Position numbers and translations under genes: made by a program | Assembly: GCA_020465985.1 (NCBI GenBank) | Contig: JAANYP010000177.1 | Coordinates: 1-64,000 of the forward strand | Reading direction: 5' to 3' | DNA: 64,000 bases | From: Centrapalus pauciflorus | Taxonomy: Eukaryota; Streptophyta; Magnoliopsida; Asterales; Asteraceae | Notes under the pieces: model-generated | Database searches by the model: none | What the model was told of the DNA's origin: nothing | The model's input: only the letters and a program-made list of their open reading frames with translations | Shown: one piece after another, positions 9,208 through 20,245 of the stretch | Numbering within the stretch: position 1 is the first letter of the stretch | How the letters are laid out: each line of letters starts with the position of its first letter

Positions 9208-10370
9208 TATGAATTGCAGAAAAATGAACTTCCAAGATCTTTTATGGACTTATGAAAATTTGAATGAATCTTGATTGAATAAAACTGAATCTTGAATGAT
9301 TAATTTGTTAAAAATCAGCTCTGATTTGACTTTTTGACGTTGAAATTTTAGATTTTCTGCAGAAAATTGCCCGTAACTTTTTTCTGGAGTGGAATTGGGC
9401 CTCGAAAATTTACCGAACCGGCTACGTCCGTTCTAGAAATGTAGATCTCTTTTCAAGCTTCGATTTGGCGTATGGTAGGCCTTCTAACGATGATCCAGTC
9501 AAAAGTTATGGTCAATTTAAGCAGCAAAGGTCAAATACTCAAAACTCGAATGATATTGGATGAAACTCGAATGTATAAGAATCAAACTCGATTGATGAAG
9601 ACTCAAACTCGAATAATATGATATGCAACTCGAATGAAGTTATGTTAAACTCGAATGAAATGGAAATCAACTCGAATTACAAAGAAGTGAAACTCGGTCA
9701 ATGCTTTATGAAACTCGGTCAATGAAGTATGAAACTCGAATAACAGGGATCAAACTCGGTCAAAACACTAAGCAAACTCGAATGAATATAGACTAAACTC
9801 GAATGGTTCCTTATGCAACTCGATTGATACTTATGTTTTCTCGAGTGATAGGTTGATAAAACTCGAATGAAACACAAACAAACTCGAATGAAACACAAAC
9901 AAACTCGAATAACAACTTGATCAAACTCGATTAAAACAAGGAATTCAGTGTTGCCCGAGTTTGAACAGGAACTGATCAAAATCAAGTTCAAAATGACAAT
10001 TTTCAACAGAAATTCACGAATTGATTCCAGATTGAAATCGAACCTGCGGTTTTCACACACAAACACTTTTTGAAAAACAACTTTGGCTAATTTCAGATTA
10101 AAATCCAAAAATCGATCAAAAACCTCAAGAACACACACTTTTGCAAAAATTCAGTAAAATCCAAATTAAATCTTGTGTGTTTGGAATTAAAATCTGATGT
10201 TTATCACAATAGATTCGACTTTAAATGCTCCACCTTCGTTCCAATTTTCAGAACATTTCATCCACAAAATCAAAATCCAAAATTGATTTTCTGATTTCGA
10301 AAAAATTGATGTAACAGTGTTGAAAAATCAATTTTCAGATTCAAAATTCAATCAATTTCAGCCATATTAG
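9208..10370. other. 5' leader of the non-autonomous element with CTCGAAT repeats
   Basis: No gene. From 9536 to about 9950 the motif AACTCGAATGA (variants AACTCGGTCAATG, AACTCGATTGA) recurs every 15-25 bp, about 20 times. The remainder is AT-rich. The same kind of tract sits in the second copy (17050-17520), and similar TTCGAA/CTCGAA tracts are in the 37877-59626 element. The weak 139-codon minus ORF over 9719-10138 is probably fortuitous. Confidence 0.65.
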
Positions 10371-10384
10371 GCTTTGATACCAAT
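10371..10384 (-). other. Primer binding site
   Basis: The minus strand reads ATTGGTATCAAAGC directly inside the 5' LTR, complementary to the 3' end of initiator tRNA-Met with one change from TGGTATCAGAGC. This form is common in Ty1-copia elements. Confidence 0.85.
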
Positions 10385-10669
10385 TGTGAATTCAAATTTC
10401 ATGCAATTCAATCACATACAAACAATCAATATGAACAATTATCAATCCAACACATTATATTGAATGATTAAAGAGAGAAATATTACATTGAGTTCTTGGC
10501 TATCTTGGACAGCAATCTTCTTCTCTCTCTACTGTTCTAACCGTGTATTTTTGTGTAATCTGAGATTCATCCTATTTATACACAATACAAAGTATTGAGG
10601 ATTTACACAAACACCCCTGAACTTTTACAATAAAATTGATTACAACTCTATATAAATTTGTACCCAACA
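10385..10669 (-). repeat. 5' LTR of the non-autonomous element
   Basis: 285 bp. The minus strand contains a TATA-like TATAAATAG (plus 10573-10582), a plausible promoter of the element. It ends CCCAACA before host LTR sequence GTTGGGTGATTTAAG, which is at 25545 onward in copy 2. Confidence 0.85.
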
Positions 10670-11571
10670 GTTGGGTGATTTAAGACATAAAATTTTATAA
10701 ATATATATTATCATATATTAAGAGATAATAAGTCTCTATTATCATTAAGGGCTCGATTAAACTCACCCGGTGCATCACCCATCAACTTACGCTAAAATAG
10801 CATTTTTCGCTTGTTTTTGCCATCGCTCTCTCGGTGAGTCCTCATAGCCCCTATTTTCACAATGTTATGTTTTGGGGTTGAAATACATGCTTCGTTTTTA
10901 TATGGACACGAAAACAACTTCATTTCTATTATGTATTACACATGTGGTTCCATCCGCCCTTATATCATGAACCGTTAATTGCATTTATTTGTAAGCGTGA
11001 ATATATTGTGGATAGATCTATCGGGAGTCATGTCCCCCATTCGGGTTAGTTCGGGTCGGCTAACAGCGAGTGCATATATATTTAATACACGGTATTACGT
11101 ATGAGAATACTGCACAGGGCAAACTCATTTTAATTAAGCTTCGGTTGCATGATGGTTTATATGTAATACATAACATGGAATTTATGATTTTATAAATTCA
11201 AACTCTCCTGTTGTTGTCCATACAAGTCAGATTTACGTGTAAACCTATGAGCTCACCAATAATTTTTTTTGACGTATTTTAGCGTGTATTTTCATGAAAT
11301 TAAGGCAAGTGTGCCTTCAGACGTATTTACTTTCAAGCTTCCGCATCCATGGAGTTGCATGCATTTTCAAAACTACCGGCGATTTAGCTGCATTATTTTG
11401 AATACTTTAATTATGTAATTAAATCTCTGTATTGTGTGAACTTCTTTTCTTCATATCAGACTATGTAAAACATTGCTATATTTTGAAGTTTTAACGATGT
11501 ATTTTAAAAACGTCCATATAGTGGTCGTTCATTTTGATTATGGTTATGCTTCCGCGACATCGCACTTCGTT

Positions 11572-12540
11572 TGTAGCCTGTCTAACGATGTTCCAGTCAC
11601 ATGTTATGGCCTCTGGAAGCGCTGAAAGTCAAAAGTTCAGATGGACCCAAAATTCGGATGATCCGAATTTCTGATGGATCCGAATTTCTGATGGTTCATA
11701 GATCTCATTTGAAGCTTTGTTTTGGCGTATGGTAGGCCGTCTAACAATGTTCCAGTCAAAAGTTATGGCCTCTGGAAACACTGAAAGTCAAAAGTTCGGA
11801 TGGACCCAAAATTCGGATGATCCAAATTTCTGATGGATCAGAATTTCGGATGGCACTGAATTTCGGATGGGTCGTAGATCTCGTTTCAAGCATCGTTTTG
11901 GCGTATGGTAGTCCCTCTAACGATGTTCTAGCCTCTGGAAGCACTGAACCAAGAATAACACTTAAGAAATTACTGATTAACAATTTCAACGATTAAACAA
12001 GAAAACTTGTAATGATTGAACAAAAAATGCTCGAAATCAATACAATATTAGTTGTTTATGATTATGGAATACAAAATCAAGCAAAAACAAAATATTAACA
12101 TTGAATTAAGAGCAAAACCTTCGATTTTTGCAAAGAACACGAAGAACAATTAGATCTAAAAAAATGCAATTACTCCTTGGATACTTCAAATTAGATCATG
12201 AAAAATTCCAGAACAAATTATCTAACGTATAAGACCCTTCATGCAAAATTTCAGATAATTTCAAGAAGTAGAGCACTCAAATCAAAATTATTAATACAAA
12301 AACGTAACCGAAAATGACCAGAATAGTAAATTTGCGATTACTGCCCCAATATTTGGAGTTACCCTCTGAAATTTTTAAGAGATGTTTCTGGGATATACTC
12401 GCACATCATATCCAAAAATCAGCTCAAACGGACATCGTATGAAGTTTTGGTGATTTTATGAAGTTTCAGCCCAATTTCATGACGTTTTTTGTGAAGAACA
12501 CGAACAAATCTGAGATTTCAAGTTGAAATCCAATCTTCTT
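11572..12540 (-). mobile_element. Leader fragment of another copia-type element
   Basis: Non-coding. Phrases such as CGTATGGTAGGCCGTCTAAC and CCAGTCAAAAGTTATGGCC match the leader of the non-autonomous Sirevirus-like copies (9470-9530 and 16980-17030) and are themselves partly triplicated here near 11575, 11725 and 11905. Short TTCGGAT/GATCCGAATT repeats fill 11640-11880. The primer site and LTR follow at 12541-12891, so it is the 5' part of a minus-strand element. The rest of the element is missing where it meets the truncated LTR at 11571. Confidence 0.6.
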
Positions 12541-12554
12541 GCTCTGATACCAAT
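12541..12554 (-). other. Primer binding site
   Basis: The minus strand reads AATTGGTATCAGAGC over 12541-12555, with an exact TGGTATCAGAGC initiator-Met tRNA match next to the LTR. Confidence 0.85.
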
Positions 12555-12891
12555 TGATAACTTTGATTCCTAGTATATTTTGCACTCCAACATATAAAAC
12601 CAAATGATTTGTATTAAGAATATGAAGATTACAAGAGATAAATTGTGCTCTCAATCTCTTTGAACTTACACACTCTAAAACACACACTTAGGTGGAGGCT
12701 CCTCTTTTTGACTCCTTCTTAAAACCCTAGAAAAACAATATTATTTATACCTAAGCTTACTTTGGGAATTTGTCCAAACACACCCCTCAAAGACTAGGAA
12801 ATTAATAGTCCTCCCATAGTAAACTTTTACTATTTGCAAAGTAAACCTAGACTTTTAATTTATTTAATTATACACTATTTTAGGGCTAACA
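12555..12891 (-). repeat. 5' LTR of a copia-type element
   Basis: 337 bp, TGATAACTTTGATTCC...GGGCTAACA on the plus strand, i.e. TG...CA ends. It abuts the primer site. No partner LTR was found in the window. Confidence 0.65.
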
Positions 12892-13370
12892 TCATGCCAT
12901 ATAAATAACATCTCCAAAACCTCAATGTAAACATCATTTCTGTCAATTCTTAGTCGTATATCAAATATTTTCTCTCATGACGTTCCAACTACCTCAATGT
13001 ATAAGTGATTACTCTTCTCCGTTGCATCAAAACACGTATACTTCTCTACTCACTCGAAATGTGCATCTTGCTTCTTGAACATATATCATGAGCATTATAA
13101 GCATCCAACTAATTCTTACCACAATCACATTCAATCCCTAGTAATTATAATTACAAGTTCAAAAGTTGAATCTTGATCACCAAGACTAAGCATATGAATA
13201 AATCTATTAAGCCTATACTACACGCTCCCTCACAATCTCAACATCAATGGAATCAAACAATATAAAAGAATTACAATCGGGTTACATGCAAAAGAGGCAC
13301 AAATATCAAAATGAACAGGTGCACCCGAGTTAAATAACAGATAAATGAGTAAAGCGTTAAGTCAGAAATA
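12892..13370. other. No gene recognised
   Basis: AT-rich sequence between the copia-type LTR and the gag remnant. Nothing matches the expected protease that should follow gag on the minus strand, so the gypsy element is truncated or replaced here. Confidence 0.5.
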
Positions 13371-14089
13371 CCCGTAACCACATCAGGAGTCTCGCAAGCC
13401 TCATCAGCGGTGATCTAAAAGGAATGGGTCGGAACTCTATCAGTGTCGCCTCTCCTCGACTGGGCCGGACCTACAGCTGGTTGACTCATAGGTGCACTGC
13501 TAACACTTATATTCTGACTCTGTCTCCGCCGAGGACAGTTCCTCGCTACATGGCCCTGAACCCCACAATCGAAACAAACCAGCGGATGTATCGGACAGTT
13601 AACTCTGATGTGCTTGGTATCCCCACATGCATGACATCCTCTGGAAAAGCCACTACAAAACCCAATATGTCTCTTCCCACACTGCTGACAATTGTGTGGC
13701 ATCCGTGTCTGTGATGTATGCTGCTGCTGGGATTGGGAGAAAAAAGAACCAGATGATTTTGCTAAAGTCTGAAATAACCGATCAGAACCCGCAGTCCTAG
13801 CTTTCTTGGGTGATGACATCAAAGAAGTAGTAGAACCTAAGAGTGCTCGTTTGCGCTTCCGCGGACTCATAACTGCCTCCTCAAGGGTCATATAGCTCTG
13901 CATCTCAACAAACTCTTTAATCTCAGCATGAAGTCCAATCACAAACATATCTACTCTCGTCTCCTCATCTAGCACATATCTAGTCACAAACTGGGATTTC
14001 TCCCTGAACGCAGCCTCATACTCCTGAACTGTCAGACCCTCTTGTCGTAGAGCTAAAAACTGTCTCCCAATCTCCCTCGTCAAGTCAGC
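13371..14089 (-). pseudogene. Ty3-gypsy gag, C-terminal part
   Basis: About 222 residues of a chromovirus-type Gag. The retrotransposon-gag region (REIGRQFLALRQEGLTVQEY, with FVIGL and EFVEMQSYMTLEEAV) is followed by a zinc-knuckle region with spaced Cys/His (CGDTKHIRVNCPIHPLVC and CFDCGVQGHVARNCP). The frame ends in TAG at about 13413, but the same frame continues as ITADEACETPDVVTG, the usual Gag-protease linker; the stop replaces a Gln codon. Protease does not follow. The N-terminal half of Gag lies at 18252-18489 beyond the inserted 14090-18251 element, and the core between them is missing. Confidence 0.8.
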
Positions 14090-14971
14090 TGGACAATATC
14101 AAGTCGCCTAGGGCTTGATAGATTATGTGGTTTACCCAGCCAACACAATTTAGGTAGGATTTACTTTCTATTTTTTTTAATCCTTTCTCAACTCTCAGCA
14201 CTCAGCATTTTTCAACTAAGCTCCCTCCGGCTCACTTTGTCTTTAAATTCAATCAGCTTTATAAGGAAAGCATGATCTGATGCATCACCATCTCCTGTCA
14301 ATTTATCCCTCTCATTAACATTTTACCTCTGTTCGACCCTGTCAGTAACCCTTGATAACTGACACTTCTCAACTAATAGACCTAAAGAACCCTTACCCAC
14401 ACAAACTATAGATGATTTGCTTCTTGGGTAGGTCTTCCGGTTCTGGTTAGACCATAGAAGCGATATTTATGCATATCACTCATATTGGTGCATAATCGGA
14501 GTCAGCAGAAATATTTTCAGCTTTGAAGCTCATGGGATATCATGAAATTCAGCTCAGATAATCTAGGAGATGATATTCAAAATGAAATTGGAATGATGAT
14601 TTGGGAGATATCAAAATGAAATGGAAAATTCGATATATGATTATGAAATGAATCAGATTTTCATGAAAGAATTAGCACTTTAGAGAGTTTATTAGAGTTT
14701 ATTCAGTGATTCATAAAAAATTTTCTTTTCAGCTCAAAAACTCTTTTATGTGTGTATCAAATATTTTCGTCAAAAATCACACACAATTTTGAAAAAATGT
14801 CATCGTCAAAGAACGTCTGAAACTCCCCCTGGAAATAAGCACAAAAAAGTTAGTCAACTCATAGAAATTAATCAGGAGCAAAAAAATTGTAAAATAAAAC
14901 TCCCTCTTCATCAATATAGCTTCAGAGTTGAATGCAGGACAAGAATTCCAGAAAGATTTGTCTTTCAGACT

Positions 14972-15258
14972 CGGGTTCTAATCTGAAGTGATTAGAAACC
15001 ATTTGTCGTGGAAGCTTGGGTTTCAATCTGAAGTAACTGAAAACCATTAGCTTGAGTTTTGTACAGAAAAGTACAAAATCCAATTTCAGTGAAGATCGGG
15101 TTCTACTCTATTGTGAGTAGAAGCCTCTTGAGATGAAGTCCGGGTTCTAGTCTGATATGACTAAAATCCATTTTGAGTTGAAGCACGAGTCTTGACCTGA
15201 AGTAATCAAGAGCCTATTGAAATGTAGAACGAGTCCTTATATGAAATGATAAGAAACC
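14972..15258 (-). ncRNA. Array of seven 29-nt hairpins, copy 2
   Basis: Units start at 14972, 15017, 15053, 15097, 15141, 15186 and 15230 (spacing 45, 36, 44, 44, 45, 44), each 29 nt. Five correspond to those of copy 1. The third (stem TTTTGTAC/GTACAAAA) and fourth (TTCTACTC/GAGTAGAA) are absent from copy 1, where the spacing is 52 instead. Two stems carry one mismatch. The array lies about 15 nt past the stop of the coiled-coil ORF, as in copy 1. Confidence 0.65.
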
Positions 15259-15273
15259 AATAACCTCCAAAAT

Positions 15274-16722
15274 TTAAAATGTCTTTGGTATCCAAATAGA
15301 TTTGGATCCAGACTTGTTAGCGCTCTTGGGTACCCATTTCAAAACGGGTTTTGGTACCCATTGGTACTTTGGTTTAGGTACCCAATGCAGATTATAATTA
15401 TCAGCTTCTCTTTCGAATGTAGAAAACAAATTTCTTCGAGTATTTGAGAATTTAATATCTGAGTGTCGAAAGAAACTTGACTTTGAATGATTAGAATTTT
15501 CTGAACTCTTCTTCCTGAAAAACTGTCCAGTTCTGGCATGTTTTTGGTAATACATGGTTGTTTTCTTTGAAAATGTTTTTTGATTAGACGGACCAGAATT
15601 TCCAAAAACTTTAAAAACATTAGGCTTTGAAGATTCATCTGTGTAAATCTGAACCGGAAGTTGTTCAATTATTTTGTCTTTGCCTTTATGTATCTTGAGA
15701 AGATACTTAAGTTTCAGATCTGAAGATGAATCAAACTTAGCCGAGTTAGTTTGATTCACTTCACTTCCAGAAGACAAACCAGAATGATCAACATTGGATT
15801 TTAAACACACTGAAGAAGGGGTCTTAACCTTTGACTCAGTTGATGAAGTAAACACATGTAACTGTTTTGTAAGATGAAGTATCTGATCTTCCAAACTTTT
15901 GATGATGACTAAATTTGAATTTCTGTCATGATCAAATGATTGGTAATCAGATTTAAAAGATTGTTCTTTGATTAAGAACATTTGTCTTTCATCTTCAAAC
16001 AATTCAGATTTTGATTTAAAATCTTGTTCTTTAAGTAAGAACTCATGTCTTTCCTTCTCAATAAAATCTTTAGTTAAAGACAACTCTTGTTGAAGAGCAA
16101 AAATTTCTTCATTTTTGTTTAAAATACAATTCTAATCAGTTTGTTTTGTCTTAGAAAGTGTATCTTCAAGATCCTTAACTTTCTTGTTTAATTCAGATCT
16201 TTCAGACACAAGACATTTTAGTTGAGTTGTACTTTGAAAATTCGCTTGTTTAAGCTCATCAAGTTCTTTATTCAACTCAGATATTTTCAAATTAAGAACA
16301 GGACTCTCAGAACTTTGTTTTTCTTTTAAGCTCAAACATTCTTCGTTCAGTAACCGTACATCACGTAAAGCCAAAGCTTTATCAGTATTTAACTGAACAA
16401 GAATGTCATAATTGTTCTTACGAATCTTTTCAGATTCCGTAAGTTTTGCAAAAAGCTCAGACTTCTCTTCAAATTTTTTATTTAAATCAGATATTTTTAA
16501 CTGATAAGCACAACTCTCAGACTTTTGCTTATCTTTTAAGCTCTGAGTTTTTAATTCCTCTTTTAAGATTTGAATTTCTTCATTCAGTATTCTTACATCA
16601 CGTAAAGCCAAAACTTTATATGTATTTAACTGAACAAGGATATCATAATTGTTCTTACGAATCTTTTCAGATTCAGTAAGTTTGACAATCAGCTCAGACT
16701 TTGAAAATTGGTCAAACACCAT
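15274..16722 (-). pseudogene. Coiled-coil/WVPK protein, copy 2, with a nonsense codon
   Basis: Homologous to 7996-9207 and in the same frame, but split by TAG at 16132-16134 where copy 1 has CAG in the context TDQNC. The N-terminal 196 codons contain two copies of a roughly 80-residue coiled-coil module (each with KLTESEKIRKNNYDILVQLN), whereas copy 1 has one. The C-terminal 269 codons include the tandem WVPK repeats and end SIWIPKTF. Confidence 0.75.
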
Positions 16723-17039
16723 TATGAATTGCAGAAAAATGAACTTCCAAGATCTTTTATGGACTTATGAAAATTTGAATGAATCTTGATTGAAGAAAAA
16801 TGGATCTTGAATGATTAATTTGTTAAAAATCAGCCCCGATTTGACTTTTTGACGTTGAAATTTTAGTTTTTCTGCAGAAAAATGCCCGTAACTTTTTTTT
16901 AGAGTGGATTTGGACCTCGAAATTTAACAAACCGGCTTTGCCTATTCTAAAAATCGTATATCTCTGTTCAAGCTTCGATTTGACGTATGGTAGGCCTTCT
17001 AACGATGTTCCAGTCAAAAGTTATGGCCAATTTAAGCAG

Positions 17040-17525
17040 TTAAGGTCAAACAGTCAATAGTATGATGAAACTCGAATGAATAAGGACTCAACTCGAATGA
17101 AGAGTAATGAAACTCGATTGAAACACTATCAAACTCGATTGAAGAAGAATGAAACTCAAATAAGCTTGATGAAACTCGAATGATGAAGCTTGAAACTCGA
17201 TTAATGAAGCTTGAAACTGGATTAATGAAGCATAAAACTCGATTAGTGAAGCAGAAAACTTGATTAATGAAGCATAAAACTCGATTAATGAAGCATAAAA
17301 CTTGATTAATGAAGCATAAAACTCGATTAATGAAGCATAAAACTCGATTAATGAAGCTTGAAACTCGGATAATAAAGCATGAAACTCGAATAGAATATGA
17401 AGTTCCTCGATTTACTCTCTTTGATAAACTCGAATGCCTTCTTTATAAAACTCAAATGCCTTCTTTATAAAACTCGAATGCCTTCTTTATAAAACTCGAA
17501 TGACACTATGATTTTGGTTATGCCC
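17040..17525. repeat. CTCGAAT-type leader repeats including 21-bp and 22-bp tandem arrays
   Basis: AACTCGAATGA-like motifs across the stretch. From about 17190 to 17375 they become a regular 21-bp tandem array (TTAATGAAGCATAAAACTCGA, about nine units). At 17445-17505 there are three units of a 22-bp repeat (ATGCCTTCTTTATAAAACTCG). In copy 1 the comparable tract (9536-9950) is irregular. Confidence 0.85.
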
Positions 17526-17943
17526 GAGTTTTATCATTTTTCAACAAAAACAAGATCAGATCCAAACTTTTTCAACAAAAATCCATGAAATGACCTGAAA
17601 TTGATTTTGAAGGTTCGTTTTAATAGCAGAAACAACTTTTGTGAAATCACTTTGGCTAATTCTCGATTAAAAACCAAAAATCGACCAAAAACCTCAAGAA
17701 CACACACTTTTTCAAAAAATCTGAAAATTCTCAATTAAATTCTGTGTGTTTGGAATTAAAATTTGATACTTATATCATTGAATTCGTCTTTAAAATTCGC
17801 ACCCTCGATCCAAATATCAGATCATTTCATACACAGAATCAAAATCCTCAATTGATTTTTGAATTTTCAAAAAAAAGTGAATATAACAGTGTTCTTAAAA
17901 AAACGATTTCAGATTCAAAATTCACTCAAATTCTGCCATATTA

Positions 17944-17958
17944 GGCTTTGACACCAAT
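17944..17958 (-). other. Primer binding site, mutated
   Basis: The minus strand reads AATTGGTGTCAAAGCC, one transition away from the TGGTATCAAAGC of copy 1. Confidence 0.7.
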
Positions 17959-18251
17959 TGTGAATTCAGTATTCATGCAATTCATACCAAGATTAATACA
18001 ATCATATGAACAATTATCATAAACATGTAAAATCGAATGCTTGTATTAAGAGAGAAAAGATATTACATTGAGTTCACGGTTTCTTGCTAAGCAATCTTCT
18101 CTCAACATGCATTCATCAGTCCTCTCTCATCATCCGTATTCTATATTCCTATATATATATGTAATACAAAGTATTGAGTATTTACACAAACAACCCTTGA
18201 ACTTTATACAATATAAATTGTTTTTAACTCTATTATAAATTGTACCCAACA
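17959..18251 (-). repeat. 5' LTR of non-autonomous element copy 2
   Basis: 293 bp starting TGTGAATTCAGTATTCATGC and ending TGTACCCAACA. It aligns with both LTRs of copy 1. The partner LTR is missing. Confidence 0.85.
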
Positions 18252-18489
18252 GAAGCAATCAGGTCGCGAATCTCCTGAAGACTCTGTTGCATCTCCATGC
18301 GGCTCTCGTACATACGGTCATGTACCTCATCATCCAGGTCTCACGAGGGGTCAACGGCCCTCCCTCGGGTCCAATATCATTATCTAAATCATCCTCATTC
18401 TCGCGCTCTCCATCAGAATGCTCTATATCCTCTGACTCTACAACAGCTCGCTCCTCGCGTGGATGACAGTGGCTCTCGTCATCAGCCAT
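18252..18489 (-). pseudogene. Ty3-gypsy gag, N-terminal part
   Basis: Starts MADDESHCHPREERAVVESE, an acidic N-terminus. After about 55 residues the reading frame appears to shift: the alternative frame encodes a Met/Gln/Glu-rich helix (YESRMEMQQSLQEIRDLIA) that is more protein-like than the open frame. It is interrupted at 18251 by the inserted LTR. The continuation is at 13371-14089. Confidence 0.55.
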
Positions 18490-20206
18490 TGTGGTGAAAA
18501 TTAACTTTATGAGTTAAATTAAAATTTTCATTATATTTTTCACACTTGATTAATTTCTGGTTTACTCATAAGGGTATATGTTCATATATTTATGAAGGTT
18601 ACAGTTAAACCATATTTTAACCGTACCCAATTTCCTAAGGCCATCAGGATAGAGTTTACCTTGTACAATCATGACTTACACTACTAATGACTTACGGTTT
18701 AAGACTAAGCACCATACAAGTACTAAATTCACTTAAACCAAACTTGTCTCTGATCTTGAAATGCTCTGTTCTAATAACGCGACATTTTTACTAAATCTGC
18801 AACATAAACCTCGAAGTAATAAAATATAGCGTTCTAATATCAACTTCAATTTCAATACATAAATAAGCCAAAACCAACACATTCAGAGTGCGCTAAAATA
18901 AAATATCTAGTTATTTACAACCAAATCGAAATTATAAGGAAGGATCTACCTATCCCAAGTACAAAAATATAAATCAGAGTGCAGAAGTCTTTCTGATACC
19001 ATAAATCCTCAAACTCTAGATCCTGAAGCTAGTGTCTTTCCCTTATCAGCTAAACCTGAAAAGTTGTCCCCACAACCGAGGTAAGTCGTCGCCTAGCGAG
19101 TAACAGATTTAAAAGCACAGACAAGCATATATAACATGATCAACACAAATATCGGCTAATATTCAACATGAGTAGCATTATGACTCGCTCGATTTAGCAT
19201 ACACGAATAGGGTGTTGTTATCGGCTCGCTCGATAACAAGTACACGGCGTACGACTCACTCGGTTAGCACGTGTACCAAAAAACATGTGGCTCGCGCGAC
19301 ATGCAACTCGGAAGGACACAACAACCTCACTTAATCCACGTAATACACAGTATGCATACTGGGGAAAGGGTTCTCAAATAACAACTCATAGCAACGAAAT
19401 CAATAACAACAAACAAGGCCAAGCATGGTAGTTTAAACAATAATCAGAGCAATGGAAACGAATAAGATATCTCGTGCAAACATATCATGTATGATTATTT
19501 GTAAAATTAAATCAATTACTCACAGTGCCTGCAATCTGTACTCGCCAATCGTATACCCGCTAACATCTAAAAGCACTAACGAAATCCACAAGCCTTAATC
19601 GAATTTACTAAAAACCTGCTATCAAAGTACATTGCCTATTTGTCAATATTCTTAACTCTATATTTTACGAAGTCCGTTATCAATTCTATTAATTAAAGTT
19701 CAGGGATTTAGTCAGTAAATTCTGATTTATATGTTAAAGTTTGCTAACCCTTTCGTTAATAATTAATATAATATACTTCTCTTCTGTAACGATTTATTTT
19801 CGTTACATTATTAAAGCAATTCTATAAATTAAGGTAATAACTTAACTTTTATTATCACACCAACTATGAAAAAAATTATTAATACATTTGATTTCTTTTA
19901 ACTCAATAAAAACGAGGCTAACAACTTAAATAAATTTCCAACTTTAATTATATTATAACCCACCAACTAATCAAGAAATATTCTAGCTATCTAATCAAAT
20001 CTAATACTAACGGTTCAATGAAAATTTAAGCCCAAGACACACAAAAATTTGATTAGCCCATTTAATTAATTAAATTCCAAATCCCTTTCTAATTATATAA
20101 TTCGCAATATTCATATGATAACAGTTACACTTAAATAATTTTGTAATAGACTTAGAAAATAAAACTAACCCAACATATCATTTATATGTTCAATCCACTT
20201 AATTTA
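18490..20206 (-). mobile_element. Leader and probable 5' LTR of the interrupted gypsy element
   Basis: No coding. A TGGTATCAGA primer-site-like sequence (minus) lies at 18992-19001, about 500 bp upstream of the gag start. Beyond it 19002 to about 20200 is AT-rich with a central block of CGCTCGATTTAGC/GCTCGCTCGATAAC motifs (19180-19320), resembling a long gypsy LTR. Clean TG...CA ends and a partner LTR were not found, so the limits are uncertain. Confidence 0.45.
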
Positions 20207-20245
20207 ACTAGTTGAATACTCGTGCATTGCTCGGGTGATTTATTT
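20207..20245 (-). mobile_element. Helitron-type 3' terminus
   Basis: Read on the minus strand, an imperfect 19-bp palindrome (ACCCGAGCAATGCACGAGT) is followed 6 nt later by CTAGT and then a flanking T. A short GC-rich hairpin just before CTRR, with insertion next to T, is the signature of Helitron 3' ends in plants. The matching 5' TC end would lie at higher coordinates; I could not identify it, so the extent is unknown. Confidence 0.4.

Larger units (their letters stand above)
5353..10669 (-). mobile_element. Non-autonomous Sirevirus-like Ty1-copia element, copy 1
   Basis: 5.3 kb on the minus strand. Two similar LTRs (5353-5660 and 10385-10669) start TGTGAATTC and end CCCAACA on the plus strand. 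A tRNA-iMet type primer site (TGGTATCAAAGC, minus) sits inside the 10385 LTR, and a polypurine tract lies inside the 5660 LTR. There is no capsid, protease, integrase or RT. The only sizeable ORF is a coiled-coil/WVPK protein (7996-9207). Polypurine-like motifs are repeated near the 3' LTR, a trait reported for Sireviruses. No target duplication is seen (CTCTCA left, GTTGGG right). Compared with copy 2 about 27 bp of host LTR are missing, so the left flank was rearranged. Confidence 0.8.
14090..18251 (-). mobile_element. Non-autonomous Sirevirus-like element, copy 2, 3'-truncated
   Basis: Related to 5353-10669 throughout: 14095-14480 matches 6797-7150, then hairpins, coiled-coil ORF, CTCGAAT-rich leader, primer site and 5' LTR (17959-18251). 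The 3' end, including PPT and 3' LTR, is absent; the break is at ATATCAAGTCGCC. It separates two parts of a gypsy gag, so it was inserted there and a deletion then removed its 3' end plus gag core sequence. Confidence 0.8.

Noticed and set aside
13424..13714. 96-codon plus ORF over the gag remnant
   Set aside because: Shadow of the zinc-knuckle coding region on the minus strand.
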